DNA of 5,802 bases from Ruminococcus sp. (GTDB taxonomy: Bacteria > Bacillota > Clostridia > Lachnospirales > Lachnospiraceae), in contig JAHHTL010000062.1 in the NCBI GenBank assembly GCA_020024635.1, positions 1 through 5,802 on the forward strand, written 5' to 3'. The notes beneath the pieces are model-generated. The model searched no databases and had not been told where the DNA came from. It saw nothing but the letters and a program-made list of their open reading frames with translations. The position numbers and the translations under genes are program-made. Positions 1 through 5,784 of this stretch are shown one piece after another (position 1 is the first letter of the stretch; each line of letters opens with the position of its first letter).

Positions 1-4
1 TTTT

Positions 5-33
5 ATACTAAACCTATTATCTTTGAATGGCAA
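5..33 (-). promoter_or_regulatory. Possible promoter reading out of the left edge
   Basis: On the minus strand, TTGCCA (33-28) matches five of six -35 consensus bases. A 17-nt spacer separates it from TAGTAT (10-5), a four-of-six match to the -10 consensus. It lies just beyond the terminator of the five-gene cluster, where a promoter for a next leftward gene would be expected. That gene is outside the window, and AT-rich DNA yields such matches by chance, so this is weak. Confidence 0.22.
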
Positions 34-42
34 TATTTTATC

Positions 43-88
43 AAAAGAAAAAGTCCATATCATTCTCTTCTGAGAAGATACGGACCTT
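43..88 (-). terminator. Intrinsic terminator of the five-gene cluster
   Basis: Read on the minus strand, a long hairpin begins immediately after the acetyltransferase stop codon. Arms 85-72 and 67-53 pair over about 14 bp with one G-U wobble and one bulged base, closing on a four-base loop (71-68). The stem is followed by a run of five T and then CTTTT (52-43). This is a textbook Rho-independent terminator for leftward transcription and marks the 3' end of the cluster. Confidence 0.85.
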
Positions 89-89
89 A

Positions 90-647
90 TCAAATGCTTT
101 CCTTCCTTTTTAAAATAGCATAGTTTGCAACATCGCAAATCCCTTGATTGTTCATGGCCGCCTGGCGAAAGGTTCCTTCATACTTCATATTACATTTTAG
201 CATAACCTGCCCGGAATATGGATTATTCAAATCGTGTTTCGCCGTTATCCGATTAAAATTGCAAGTTTCAAAGAAATACCCAATGACTGCCTGCACGGCT
301 TCTGTCATGATTCCTTGATGCCACCAGTGATCACCAATGCAATATCCAAGTTCCACACTGGAAAGTAATTTATTTGGATTCATACCTGAAATAGTTCCAA
401 TTGGCTGATGAATGCTTTTTAATTCAATCATCCACTGGTAGTAATCCTCCCTTGCATAATTTTCCATCCAACTTTGCAAAACCAATTTGGTCGTTTCTAC
501 ACTACTATGGGTAGGCCAAGTTAAATATTTCGTTACCTCTGGTCTAGATGCCCAGTTTTCAAACATATACGTTGCATCATCTAAAACCGCTTGACGAAGA
601 AGCAAACGTGATGTCTCCATCCTTTGTGTGCCTTTTTGTATCAACAT
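90..647 (-). CDS. GNAT-family N-acetyltransferase (RimJ/RimL type)
   Basis: This 185-residue protein is a cytoplasmic acetyl-CoA-dependent acetyltransferase of the RimJ/RimL-like GNAT subgroup. Members acetylate protein N-termini, antibiotics or small amines; the substrate here cannot be read from sequence. Visible signs are the N-terminal ETSRLLLR strand (11-18), the acetyl-CoA-binding loop around HWWHQGIMTEAV (107-118), and the C-terminal NNPYSGQVMLK...YEGTFR block (141-161), which carries the family's Asn/Ser and EG-R signature. Start choice: ATG at 647 has TAAGGA about nine bases upstream, overlapping the stop of the HMA gene. An internal ATG at 620 (residue 10) would give the usual METxRL family start but is less well supported by its upstream bases. 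It is the last gene of the cluster, 12 nt after the HMA gene, and is followed directly by a terminator. Any functional link to metal handling is unproven; it may be a passenger. Confidence 0.9.
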   Translation of the reverse strand: MLIQKGTQRMETSRLLLRQAVLDDATYMFENWASRPEVTKYLTWPTHSSVETTKLVLQSWMENYAREDYYQWMIELKSIHQPIGTISGMNPNKLLSSVELGYCIGDHWWHQGIMTEAVQAVIGYFFETCNFNRITAKHDLNNPYSGQVMLKCNMKYEGTFRQAAMNNQGICDVANYAILKRKESI

Positions 648-659
648 ATGTATATTTCC

Positions 660-911
660 TTACCATTTTCCAAATAATTTCTTTTTTTGATAGGGTTCTT
701 TTTTAACCTCTCCCATTGTATACCCTAATCCAGCAATGATTTTCCCTAAAGCATCTTCATCTAACGCTTCTTCCATTATAAGAACTGTCTCTCCTTTTGA
801 ATGAGAAGAGGTTACTTTTTTTACAGAAAACGCCTTGCGAATCGCATCGTTTACATGTGCCTCGCACATACCACACATCATACCATCCACTTTTATTGTA
901 TATTTTAACAT
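660..911 (-). CDS. Small HMA-domain metal-binding protein (CopZ-like)
   Basis: This 83-residue soluble protein is essentially one heavy-metal-associated (HMA) ferredoxin-like domain plus a short basic tail (KKEPYQKKKLFGKW). The metal-binding loop is GMMCGMCEAH at residues 10-19, with Cys13 and Cys16 forming the CxxC pair. HMA proteins of this size normally bind Cu(I), or sometimes other soft metals, and pass them to P-type ATPases; no such ATPase is in this window. Start choice: ATG at 911 is preceded by GGAGGAAG at ideal spacing. An in-frame TTG at 944 would add 11 residues, but it lies inside the end of the ZIP gene and lacks such a site, so I reject it. The gene begins 25 nt after the ZIP stop and is translated from its own ribosome site in the same transcript. 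A CopZ name is not used because the metal and partner are unknown. Confidence 0.88.
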   Translation of the reverse strand: MLKYTIKVDGMMCGMCEAHVNDAIRKAFSVKKVTSSHSKGETVLIMEEALDEDALGKIIAGLGYTMGEVKKEPYQKKKLFGKW

Positions 912-936
912 TCTATCTTCCTCCAATTCAACATTT

Positions 937-1722
937 TTATCCAAGTGCTACATCCAAAATCATCATAACTGTAAAGCCAACTGCGAAAAAGATGGTTCCT
1001 ATATTCGAATGCTTTCCTTGACTCATTTCAGGAATCAATTCTTCAACAACAACATAAATCATTGCTCCTGCCGCAAAACTAAGGAAATACGGCAATGCTG
1101 GGACAATTAATCCAGCTGCTAAAATTGTAAGAATTGCCCCGATTGGCTCCACAATTCCAGACAAAATCCCATAAAGCATTGATTTTGATTTGCTTACGCC
1201 TTCTGAATGAAGTGGCATGGAAATAATCAATCCTTCTGGAAAGTTTTGAATTGCAATTCCAATGGAGAGTGCCAAAGCTCCTGCCAAAGAAATCTTTGCA
1301 TTTCCTGTGGAAATTCCCGCATATACAACACCTACCGCCATTCCTTCTGGAATATTGTGGAGCGTCACTGCAAGAACCAACATGGTTGTCTTTTGTAGTT
1401 TTGTTTTTGGTCCTTCCGCCTGAGATGCATTTCGATGCAAATGAGGAATCACATGATCTAAGAGCAGTAGGAACAGAATTCCAATCCAAAATCCAACAAC
1501 TGCTGGAACAAAGGACCATCGTCCCATTGCCTCGGATTGCTCTAATGCAGGAATTAATAAACTCCACACAGAAGCTGCCACCATAACTCCCGCTGCAAAC
1601 CCACTAAGTGCACGTTGCACGCTAAGTCCCATATTTTTTTTCATGAAACACACACAAATTGCCCCCAAGGATGTTCCTAAAAAGGGAATTAGTATTCCAA
1701 TCCATACATGTTCATTTAACAT
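937..1722 (-). CDS. ZIP-family divalent metal transporter (GufA/ZupT-like)
   Basis: This 261-residue integral membrane protein is of the ZIP family, which moves Zn2+, Fe2+, Mn2+ and related ions into the cytoplasm. About eight hydrophobic segments are visible. The transport-site motifs are HNIPEG (122-127, TM4) and QNFPEG (159-164, TM5), with supporting VEP (191-193) and VVEELIPE (225-232) glutamates and FAAGVM (42-47) in an early helix. A hydrophilic His-containing loop (HVIPHLHRNASQAEG, 90-104) lies between TM3 and TM4, as in many ZIPs. From memory of the Bordetella ZIP structure, Gln in the TM5 motif fits the GufA branch better than the His found in ZupT. Start: ATG at 1722 follows AGAGGTGG by a few bases. 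It starts 18 nt after the ATC-hydrolase-like gene and is followed 25 nt later by the HMA protein, suggesting uptake coupled to intracellular metal binding. Metal specificity is not determinable here. Confidence 0.93.
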   Translation of the reverse strand: MLNEHVWIGILIPFLGTSLGAICVCFMKKNMGLSVQRALSGFAAGVMVAASVWSLLIPALEQSEAMGRWSFVPAVVGFWIGILFLLLLDHVIPHLHRNASQAEGPKTKLQKTTMLVLAVTLHNIPEGMAVGVVYAGISTGNAKISLAGALALSIGIAIQNFPEGLIISMPLHSEGVSKSKSMLYGILSGIVEPIGAILTILAAGLIVPALPYFLSFAAGAMIYVVVEELIPEMSQGKHSNIGTIFFAVGFTVMMILDVALG

Positions 1723-1740
1723 AATCCACCTCTTTTCTTT

Positions 1741-2334
1741 TTATTTCAAGCGCGAAAAACGGAAATCACATTTCTCGCCACCTTCTGCAATTGTTGTAGT
1801 ACGTTCTAGATGCAACCCCATCATATCTGCAAACATATAATCAAGTTTGCAAAGATATTTCACAAGTTCCAAACATCCTTCATCTTTACAAAGCTTACAC
1901 AATCCACATTCGTGGTAGTCATACCCAAGATCAAAGGATTCATTTCCCGGAAGTAAATCTACAACCCAATCGTTTTCGTAACGACGCGCCTTTGTACTCT
2001 TCGCCCATACCTTTTGCTTTTCGATTCGTTTTGGATCTAAATAATGATCCGCATCTCCCATTACCCTCCGAAATATTCGACTATTGCGCAGTCCATCCAT
2101 TAAAATCGTACAATTTTTTTCCGGAGATTGGTCATCTTCTCGATTCATGGCGATAAACCAAGCTCCAAGTGCATAGCAACTAAGCAAAGTATTCCGTTTT
2201 CCAATATCTTTTGCACGTGAAAGAATACGCTGGTATTCTTTGTATATGTTCTTTCTGCAAGTTCGCGACAACTCTTTTTTACCAATCTGAAAGAAAAATA
2301 ATCCCATCAGTTTTGTTGATAAATTTTTTTCCAT
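1741..2334 (-). CDS. L-2-amino-thiazoline-4-carboxylate hydrolase-family protein
   Basis: This 197-residue soluble protein has the C-terminal pattern of the ATC-hydrolase family. That family is named for an enzyme that opens 2-aminothiazoline-4-carboxylate in a bacterial route to L-cysteine. The signature region is YHECGLCKLCKDEGC (140-154) followed by LCKLDYMFADMMG (161-173) and RTTTIAEGGEKCDFRF (178-193). It holds Cys143, 146, 149, 154, 162 and 189, plus His141, a density that could also bind metal or an Fe-S cluster. The N-terminal half (KELSRTCRKNIYKEYQRILSRAK) is basic and helical, with no signal peptide or membrane segment apparent. The start at 2334 has AAAGGAG eight bases upstream. 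It lies 27 nt after the methyltransferase and 18 nt before the ZIP gene. Many distant members carry this name without biochemical proof, so family membership is confident but the reaction is not. A sensor or metal-linked role is possible. Confidence 0.8.
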   Translation of the reverse strand: MEKNLSTKLMGLFFFQIGKKELSRTCRKNIYKEYQRILSRAKDIGKRNTLLSCYALGAWFIAMNREDDQSPEKNCTILMDGLRNSRIFRRVMGDADHYLDPKRIEKQKVWAKSTKARRYENDWVVDLLPGNESFDLGYDYHECGLCKLCKDEGCLELVKYLCKLDYMFADMMGLHLERTTTIAEGGEKCDFRFSRLK

Positions 2335-2361
2335 AAAACTCTCTCCTTTATGTCAGATGTT

Positions 2362-3222
2362 TTAAATTCCATGATCGGGTTTGGTAAAATCGAAACGAAT
2401 GATCTTCATTTTTAAAACATGATCGCTCAATCTGGAAAGAAAACGAAAGAACGTAGAAATGTGCAGTTCCTTCAAATTTGTATAACCCATCATATATCCT
2501 TTATATGACACTTGTGCATTTTTTATCCACGGCTGTACATCCTTTTCAATGCAATCCACATGGAAAAAAGCACTGATGTTTTGAATGCCTGCCTGTTTCA
2601 CCCATGTTTTTAGCATAAGTTTCAACGCTTTTTTACCTGACGTATCAAATACCAGTTTTCCATCTGGAAACCGCTTTGCCATTTGATTAATAAGATGCTG
2701 TACATGGAGGGTATTTAAGTAATAAAATACTCCTGCCGCAAAAAACACTACACCGTTTGATGCATCAATTTTCTCAAACCATGAAAAGTCATTAAGATTG
2801 CATGCTATATTTGTAATGCGCTCTGTAGATGGAATTAATTGAGTGCGTATGGCAATCACGTCAGGCATGTCAATGTTATAAATTTTACAACTTCCATTAT
2901 CACAAACTTCACCGGTTTGATCTAACCCGCATCCCATATTGACGACTGCCGCTTTGGGATGCCCCTTTAAATAATCTTCTATCTCAATGGCAAGATCCAT
3001 CTGACGCATAGCAATTTCTAACGCTCCAAACTTTTGTAAAATGCTGTCGGATTGTTTTTCCAACTTTGAAAAATCATAATCCAATTTTTTCATTAGTTCA
3101 ATAGATGCCTGATCAGAATAAATTTCTGGAAATATCTCTGTACAAAGTTTTCTGGCATATAAAGGTATAATCAGTGTTTCTTGAATGGTATTTTTTTCTA
3201 TGTGAAACTTCTCTCTTTCCAT
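2362..3222 (-). CDS. Class I SAM-dependent methyltransferase, LCM (leucine carboxyl methyltransferase)-like
   Basis: This 286-residue cytoplasmic protein has the Rossmann-type SAM-binding core of the LCM/TcmP group, which methylates carboxyl or hydroxyl groups of small molecules or protein C-termini. Motif I is VVNMGCGLDQTGE (93-105). The acidic residue that holds the SAM ribose is in YNIDMPDVI (115-123). Further core strands are VVFFAAGVFYYL (158-169) and KLVFDTS (189-195). The usual GLDTR of the family reads GLDQT here. The N-terminal 90 residues are helical and probably form the substrate lid. Start: ATG at 3222 is preceded by AGGAG seven bases upstream. It is the first gene of the cluster, with an 80-nt leader after the predicted start site and an inverted repeat at that site. 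The substrate is unknown. A biosynthetic or modification role with the adjacent ATC-hydrolase-like protein is inference. Confidence 0.85.
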   Translation of the reverse strand: MEREKFHIEKNTIQETLIIPLYARKLCTEIFPEIYSDQASIELMKKLDYDFSKLEKQSDSILQKFGALEIAMRQMDLAIEIEDYLKGHPKAAVVNMGCGLDQTGEVCDNGSCKIYNIDMPDVIAIRTQLIPSTERITNIACNLNDFSWFEKIDASNGVVFFAAGVFYYLNTLHVQHLINQMAKRFPDGKLVFDTSGKKALKLMLKTWVKQAGIQNISAFFHVDCIEKDVQPWIKNAQVSYKGYMMGYTNLKELHISTFFRFLSRLSDHVLKMKIIRFDFTKPDHGI

Positions 3223-3282
3223 CTTGTTTCTCCTACTTCATAACGCAGTTACCTTACCCGAAAATAGATACATCCTGCTTGA

Positions 3283-3308
3283 TAATAGTTAGTTTCGACT
3301 AACTATTA
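3283..3308. promoter_or_regulatory. Perfect inverted repeat at the operon start site: candidate operator or 5' mRNA hairpin
   Basis: Arms TAATAGTTAGT (3283-3293) and ACTAACTATTA (3298-3308) are perfect complements around a TTCG centre. The repeat begins three bases downstream of the predicted -10 of the methyltransferase cluster, so it covers the likely transcription start. A bound repressor would block RNA polymerase. Its TTAGT...ACTAA core loosely recalls DtxR/MntR-type metalloregulator sites, which would suit a metal-transport operon; that comparison is from memory. Alternatively, a transcript starting near 3304 would carry AGUUAGU-CGAA-ACUAACU at its very 5' end, a stable hairpin that could protect the mRNA. 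Confidence 0.7.
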
Positions 3309-3310
3309 AT

Positions 3311-3319
3311 ATTATAGCA
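3311..3319 (-). promoter_or_regulatory. Extended -10 promoter of the five-gene metal cluster
   Basis: On the minus strand TGCTATAAT is a perfect extended -10 element (TGN plus TATAAT, hexamer at 3316-3311). No good -35 is visible at 17 nt spacing (ATTTAA, 3339-3334), which is acceptable for an extended -10 promoter. An A/T tract (3326-3333) fills the spacer. The predicted start is near 3304, giving a leader of about 80 nt before the methyltransferase ATG. It is the only strong promoter I see for the five leftward genes. Confidence 0.7.
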
Positions 3320-3341
3320 CTTTCTAAAAAAAATTAAATAG

Positions 3342-3389
3342 AAAAAAGGTAGAAATCAAAAGAATTGTACTTCTTAACTCCTACCTTTT
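3342..3389 (-). terminator. Intrinsic terminator of the MATE gene
   Basis: Arms AAAAGGTAG and CTACCTTTT pair perfectly over nine bp (3344-3352 with 3381-3389), and a smaller AAGAA/TTCTT stem pairs inside. On the minus strand the outer stem runs into a T-rich stretch that continues with a second run of eight T near 3333-3326. It lies 12 to 60 nt after the MATE stop and just ahead of the operon promoter, so it should insulate the metal cluster from MATE transcription. The stem is A/T-rich, so efficiency may be moderate. Confidence 0.72.
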
Positions 3390-3400
3390 CCTATTTTTAT

Positions 3401-4756
3401 TTAATCATCATCGTTATTCGCACCTTTCAATTCTTCTATTTTCCAATTCCCTTTCAGATAAAAATACATAGAAAGAATTGCTGAGATTGTCCATCCTATT
3501 GGCCATGATAACCAGATTCCCGTGTCATCTAAAATTGGAGAGAGCGCAAATGCAAGTACAACACGTAAAATAAGATCTACAAACGTTGCAATCATAAATT
3601 CTTTCATAGAACCAGAACCTCGCAAAACTCCGTCTGCAATTAATTTAACAGATGCAACAAAATAAAATGGGGCTACAATTTTTAGAAATGTCATCCCTGT
3701 TGCAAGTGCTGTTTTCCCACCTTCTTTTAAAAACAGCAAGATCATAGGCTTTCCAAGGAAAAAAAACAGCACAAAGAACGGTATTGCAACGGCAAAAGCC
3801 ATTTTAAGTCCTGCACGAAATCCATTTTTTACTCGATCCGTTTTTCCTGCACCAATATTTTGTGCGGTAAAACTAGAAAGAGCATTTCCAAGTGTTGTAA
3901 ACGAAGTTATGGTAAAGGTATTTAATTTAATTGCTGCAGAATATCCTGCAATAACTGAAGAACCATAGCCATTTACTAAAATCTGAATAAAGATATTTCC
4001 AATAGATATAAAACTCTGCTGCAAAATACTTGGAACTGCAATGCGACTTATTTTTCCAAGCATAGAAAGATTAAATAAGGCATTTTTTTCTGTTGTTTCT
4101 ATTGATTTTAATCTCTTAAATAATGTAACACATGCAAAGACGCACGCCAAACCCTGTGCAATAAAGGTTGCACCTGCAACACCTGCAACACCCATTTTAA
4201 AATTACGAACAAATATGATATCAAGGATGATGTTTCCAATTGATGATGCAATTAGAAAATACAGAGGTGTTTTCGAATCTCCCAATGAGGTAAAAATACC
4301 TGTACAGATGTTGTAAAGAAATAAAAATGGAAAGCCGCCTATGTAAATTCGTAAATACAATGCTCCGTCAGAAAAAATATTTGCTGGCGTATTCAATAAC
4401 TCCATTAAAGTTTTTGTACCAAACAATCCTAAAATCGTAAGTAAAATGGATCCTACTAATGCAGAGATCAAGGTTGTGGAAATAACAGTTTTCATTTCAT
4501 TAAATTTCTTCGCCCCAAAAAGCTGCGAAATGACAACCGAACATCCTATATTGCTTCCTACTGCAATTGCCATAAAGATCATGGTAATCGGATAAGACGC
4601 TCCAACTGCTGCAAGTGCATTTTCTCCTGCAAACTTTCCAGCAATCACACTGTCTGCAATGTTATAAAGTTGTTGAAATACAACACTAATAAACATGGGA
4701 ATGGAAAAACTCCATAACACTGACTCTGGTTTTCCCTTTGTTAAATCTTTTATCAT
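3401..4756 (-). CDS. MATE-family multidrug/toxin efflux transporter
   Basis: This 451-residue membrane protein is a MATE exporter (NorM/DinF/MepA superfamily), which uses a Na+ or H+ gradient to expel cationic drugs or metabolites. About twelve hydrophobic segments are visible in two similar halves. Family signs are KDLTKGKP at the N-terminus, FQQLYNIADSVIAGKFAG (27-44), ISQLFGAKK (76-84) with its second-half counterpart TAQNIGAGK (297-305), SLGDSKTP (157-164) and GVLRGSGSMKEF (376-387). The length is normal for the family. Start choice: ATG at 4756 gives the canonical MATE N-terminus and follows GGGTGG by eight bases. The frame stays open to 4849, but that 31-codon extension would cover the promoter and has no family match, so I exclude it. 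The C-terminus ends in an acidic NNDDD tail. It is divergent from an adjacent LysR regulator, its likely controller. The substrate is unknown. Confidence 0.94.
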   Translation of the reverse strand: MIKDLTKGKPESVLWSFSIPMFISVVFQQLYNIADSVIAGKFAGENALAAVGASYPITMIFMAIAVGSNIGCSVVISQLFGAKKFNEMKTVISTTLISALVGSILLTILGLFGTKTLMELLNTPANIFSDGALYLRIYIGGFPFLFLYNICTGIFTSLGDSKTPLYFLIASSIGNIILDIIFVRNFKMGVAGVAGATFIAQGLACVFACVTLFKRLKSIETTEKNALFNLSMLGKISRIAVPSILQQSFISIGNIFIQILVNGYGSSVIAGYSAAIKLNTFTITSFTTLGNALSSFTAQNIGAGKTDRVKNGFRAGLKMAFAVAIPFFVLFFFLGKPMILLFLKEGGKTALATGMTFLKIVAPFYFVASVKLIADGVLRGSGSMKEFMIATFVDLILRVVLAFALSPILDDTGIWLSWPIGWTISAILSMYFYLKGNWKIEELKGANNDDD

Positions 4757-4792
4757 TTCATTTACCACCCTTTTCTTGTTTTTCACATTCTG

Positions 4793-4808
4793 TTGTATTA
4801 TACTACAA
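4793..4808. repeat. Short dyad overlapping the MATE -10
   Basis: TTGTA (4793-4797) and TACAA (4804-4808) form a 5-bp inverted repeat with a 6-nt spacer. It covers both the MATE -10 and the lysR -35, so a protein bound here would affect both promoters. The symmetry is short and could be chance. It could be a second regulator contact, but it does not fit the T-N11-A spacing symmetrically. Confidence 0.3.
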
Positions 4809-4821
4809 ATAATGTTATAAA
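4793..4821 (+). promoter_or_regulatory. Predicted promoter of the LysR gene
   Basis: TTGTAT (4793-4798) is separated by exactly 17 nt from TATAAA (4816-4821), which also carries the extended -10 TG at 4813-4814. The predicted start is near 4828, leaving a leader of about 50 nt before the lysR ATG. The whole element is interlocked with the opposite-strand MATE promoter, so both cannot be occupied at once. Confidence 0.6.
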
Positions 4822-4825
4822 TAAA
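4797..4825 (-). promoter_or_regulatory. Predicted promoter of the MATE gene
   Basis: On the minus strand TATAAT (4802-4797) is a perfect -10. At 17 nt spacing the -35 position reads TTTATT (4825-4820), a poor match to TTGACA, as expected for a promoter that needs an activator. The predicted start is near 4790, giving a leader of about 34 nt to the ATG at 4756. Confidence 0.6.
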
Positions 4826-4847
4826 ATTAAAGTTTTTTATGTGAAAC

Positions 4848-4862
4848 ATAGAATTTTTCTAT
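4848..4862. promoter_or_regulatory. LysR-type T-N11-A binding box
   Basis: ATAGAA-TTT-TTCTAT is a perfect 6-bp dyad containing T4849-N11-A4861, the standard LysR-family recognition motif. Its centre (4855) is about 65 bp upstream of the predicted MATE start, where LysR regulators typically anchor. It also lies within the lysR leader, where binding could repress lysR itself. Binding is inferred, not shown. Confidence 0.6.
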
Positions 4863-4877
4863 AGATAAGAGGTTTAT

Positions 4878-5768
4878 ATGTCTGCTAATTTTGATTATTA
4901 TAAAATATTTTATTGTGTTGCGAAATGTGGAAGTATTTCTTCTGCTGCAAAACAACTCTATTTATCCCAACCAACTGTCAGTTATTCTATTGCAAATTTA
5001 GAAAAAGAACTCGGGTGTACCTTATTTGTCCGCACAAAAAAAGGAGTGATCCTAACCCCAGAAGCACAAATGTTGTATAAACATGTTGCCAAAGCATGTG
5101 AACACATTTTTCAAGCGGAGGAAGAAATCCATGAAGTAAAAAATCTTCAAAAAGGAATTGTACGTATTGGAGCAAGTGTGGTAACACTGCATCACTACCT
5201 TCTACCATTATTAGAAGAATTTCGGGACGAATATCCTCAAATCCGTTTGAAAATTTCAAACTTCACCACTCCATCTGCCATACGTGCAATAAAGTCAAAT
5301 CTAATTGATTTTGCAATTGTAGTGTTAAACGCTGCTTCTTCTTTGGATACCCTGGTTGTTATACCTCTTTGCGATCTTCAAGATATCGTCATTGCCGGAG
5401 AAAAGTATGCATTTCTAAAGCAGAAAGAACTCTCTTTAAGCGATTTAAACAACTATCCTTTGATCTGTATGGAACAGGGAACTTCTACCCGTAAATATTT
5501 GGACGACATCTTTCTAAATTCTGGAATTTCTCTTGTCCCAGATATTGAACTTGCAACCACAGATTTGATACTCCCTATGGTTGAGCGAAATTTGGGAATT
5601 GGTTTAATTCCAGAGATGTTTGCAAAAGATGGTCTCGACCGTGGGAAAGTTTTCCGATTACAGTTGAAGGAAAACTTATCTACAAGAAAAATCTGTCTGA
5701 TCTATAACCCAGATGATCCGTTGTCTTTATCTACACAGAAATTTATCGAAAAAATTAAATCATTCTAA
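4878..5768 (+). CDS. LysR-family transcriptional regulator
   Basis: This 296-residue DNA-binding regulator has normal LysR length and layout. The N-terminal winged helix-turn-helix spans residues 5-62, with the core GSISSAAKQLYLSQPTVSYSI at 18-38, and is followed by a linker helix (about 62-88). The C-terminal effector-binding domain (93-296) is of the periplasmic-binding-protein type. It begins KGIVRIGAS and contains the conserved FRDEYPQIRL (115-124) and RNLGIGLIPE (237-246) segments. The start at 4878 has AAGAGG five bases upstream, and the next residues (FDYYKIFYCVAKCGSISSAA) match the family N-terminus. It is transcribed away from the MATE gene, with a T-N11-A box between them, so it most likely controls MATE and itself. 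The inducer cannot be read; the effector domain gives no clear subgroup. No other target is in the window. Confidence 0.95.
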   Translation: MSANFDYYKIFYCVAKCGSISSAAKQLYLSQPTVSYSIANLEKELGCTLFVRTKKGVILTPEAQMLYKHVAKACEHIFQAEEEIHEVKNLQKGIVRIGASVVTLHHYLLPLLEEFRDEYPQIRLKISNFTTPSAIRAIKSNLIDFAIVVLNAASSLDTLVVIPLCDLQDIVIAGEKYAFLKQKELSLSDLNNYPLICMEQGTSTRKYLDDIFLNSGISLVPDIELATTDLILPMVERNLGIGLIPEMFAKDGLDRGKVFRLQLKENLSTRKICLIYNPDDPLSLSTQKFIEKIKSF

Positions 5769-5784
5769 TTCTTAAAATCCAAAC

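Noticed and set aside
912..944. TTG-initiated 94-residue version of the HMA protein
   Set aside because: The extension overlaps the end of the ZIP gene, and its DNA encodes the GGAGGAAG ribosome site for the ATG at 911, which gives the normal HMA N-terminus.
1079..1567. Second minus-strand open frame within the ZIP gene
   Set aside because: It is an out-of-frame shadow of the ZIP coding sequence; the translated protein is rich in Cys/Ser/Arg with no domain pattern.
3241..3276. Possible 11-codon leader peptide (MYLFSGKVTAL) in the methyltransferase 5' leader
   Set aside because: Its ATG has AGG directly adjacent with no room for a ribosome site, there is no run of regulatory codons, and no attenuator hairpin follows it.
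4165..4193. Short tandem repeat of CACCTGCAA units
   Set aside because: It encodes the GVAGVAGAT stretch common in MATE transporters, so it is explained by protein sequence rather than a DNA repeat element.
4041..4316. Plus-strand open frame inside the MATE gene
   Set aside because: It lies antisense to a clearly conserved membrane protein, has no recognisable domain, and its composition mirrors the MATE codons.
4987..5259. Minus-strand open frame antisense to lysR
   Set aside because: It lies wholly inside the conserved LysR HTH and linker region on the opposite strand, with no family resemblance.
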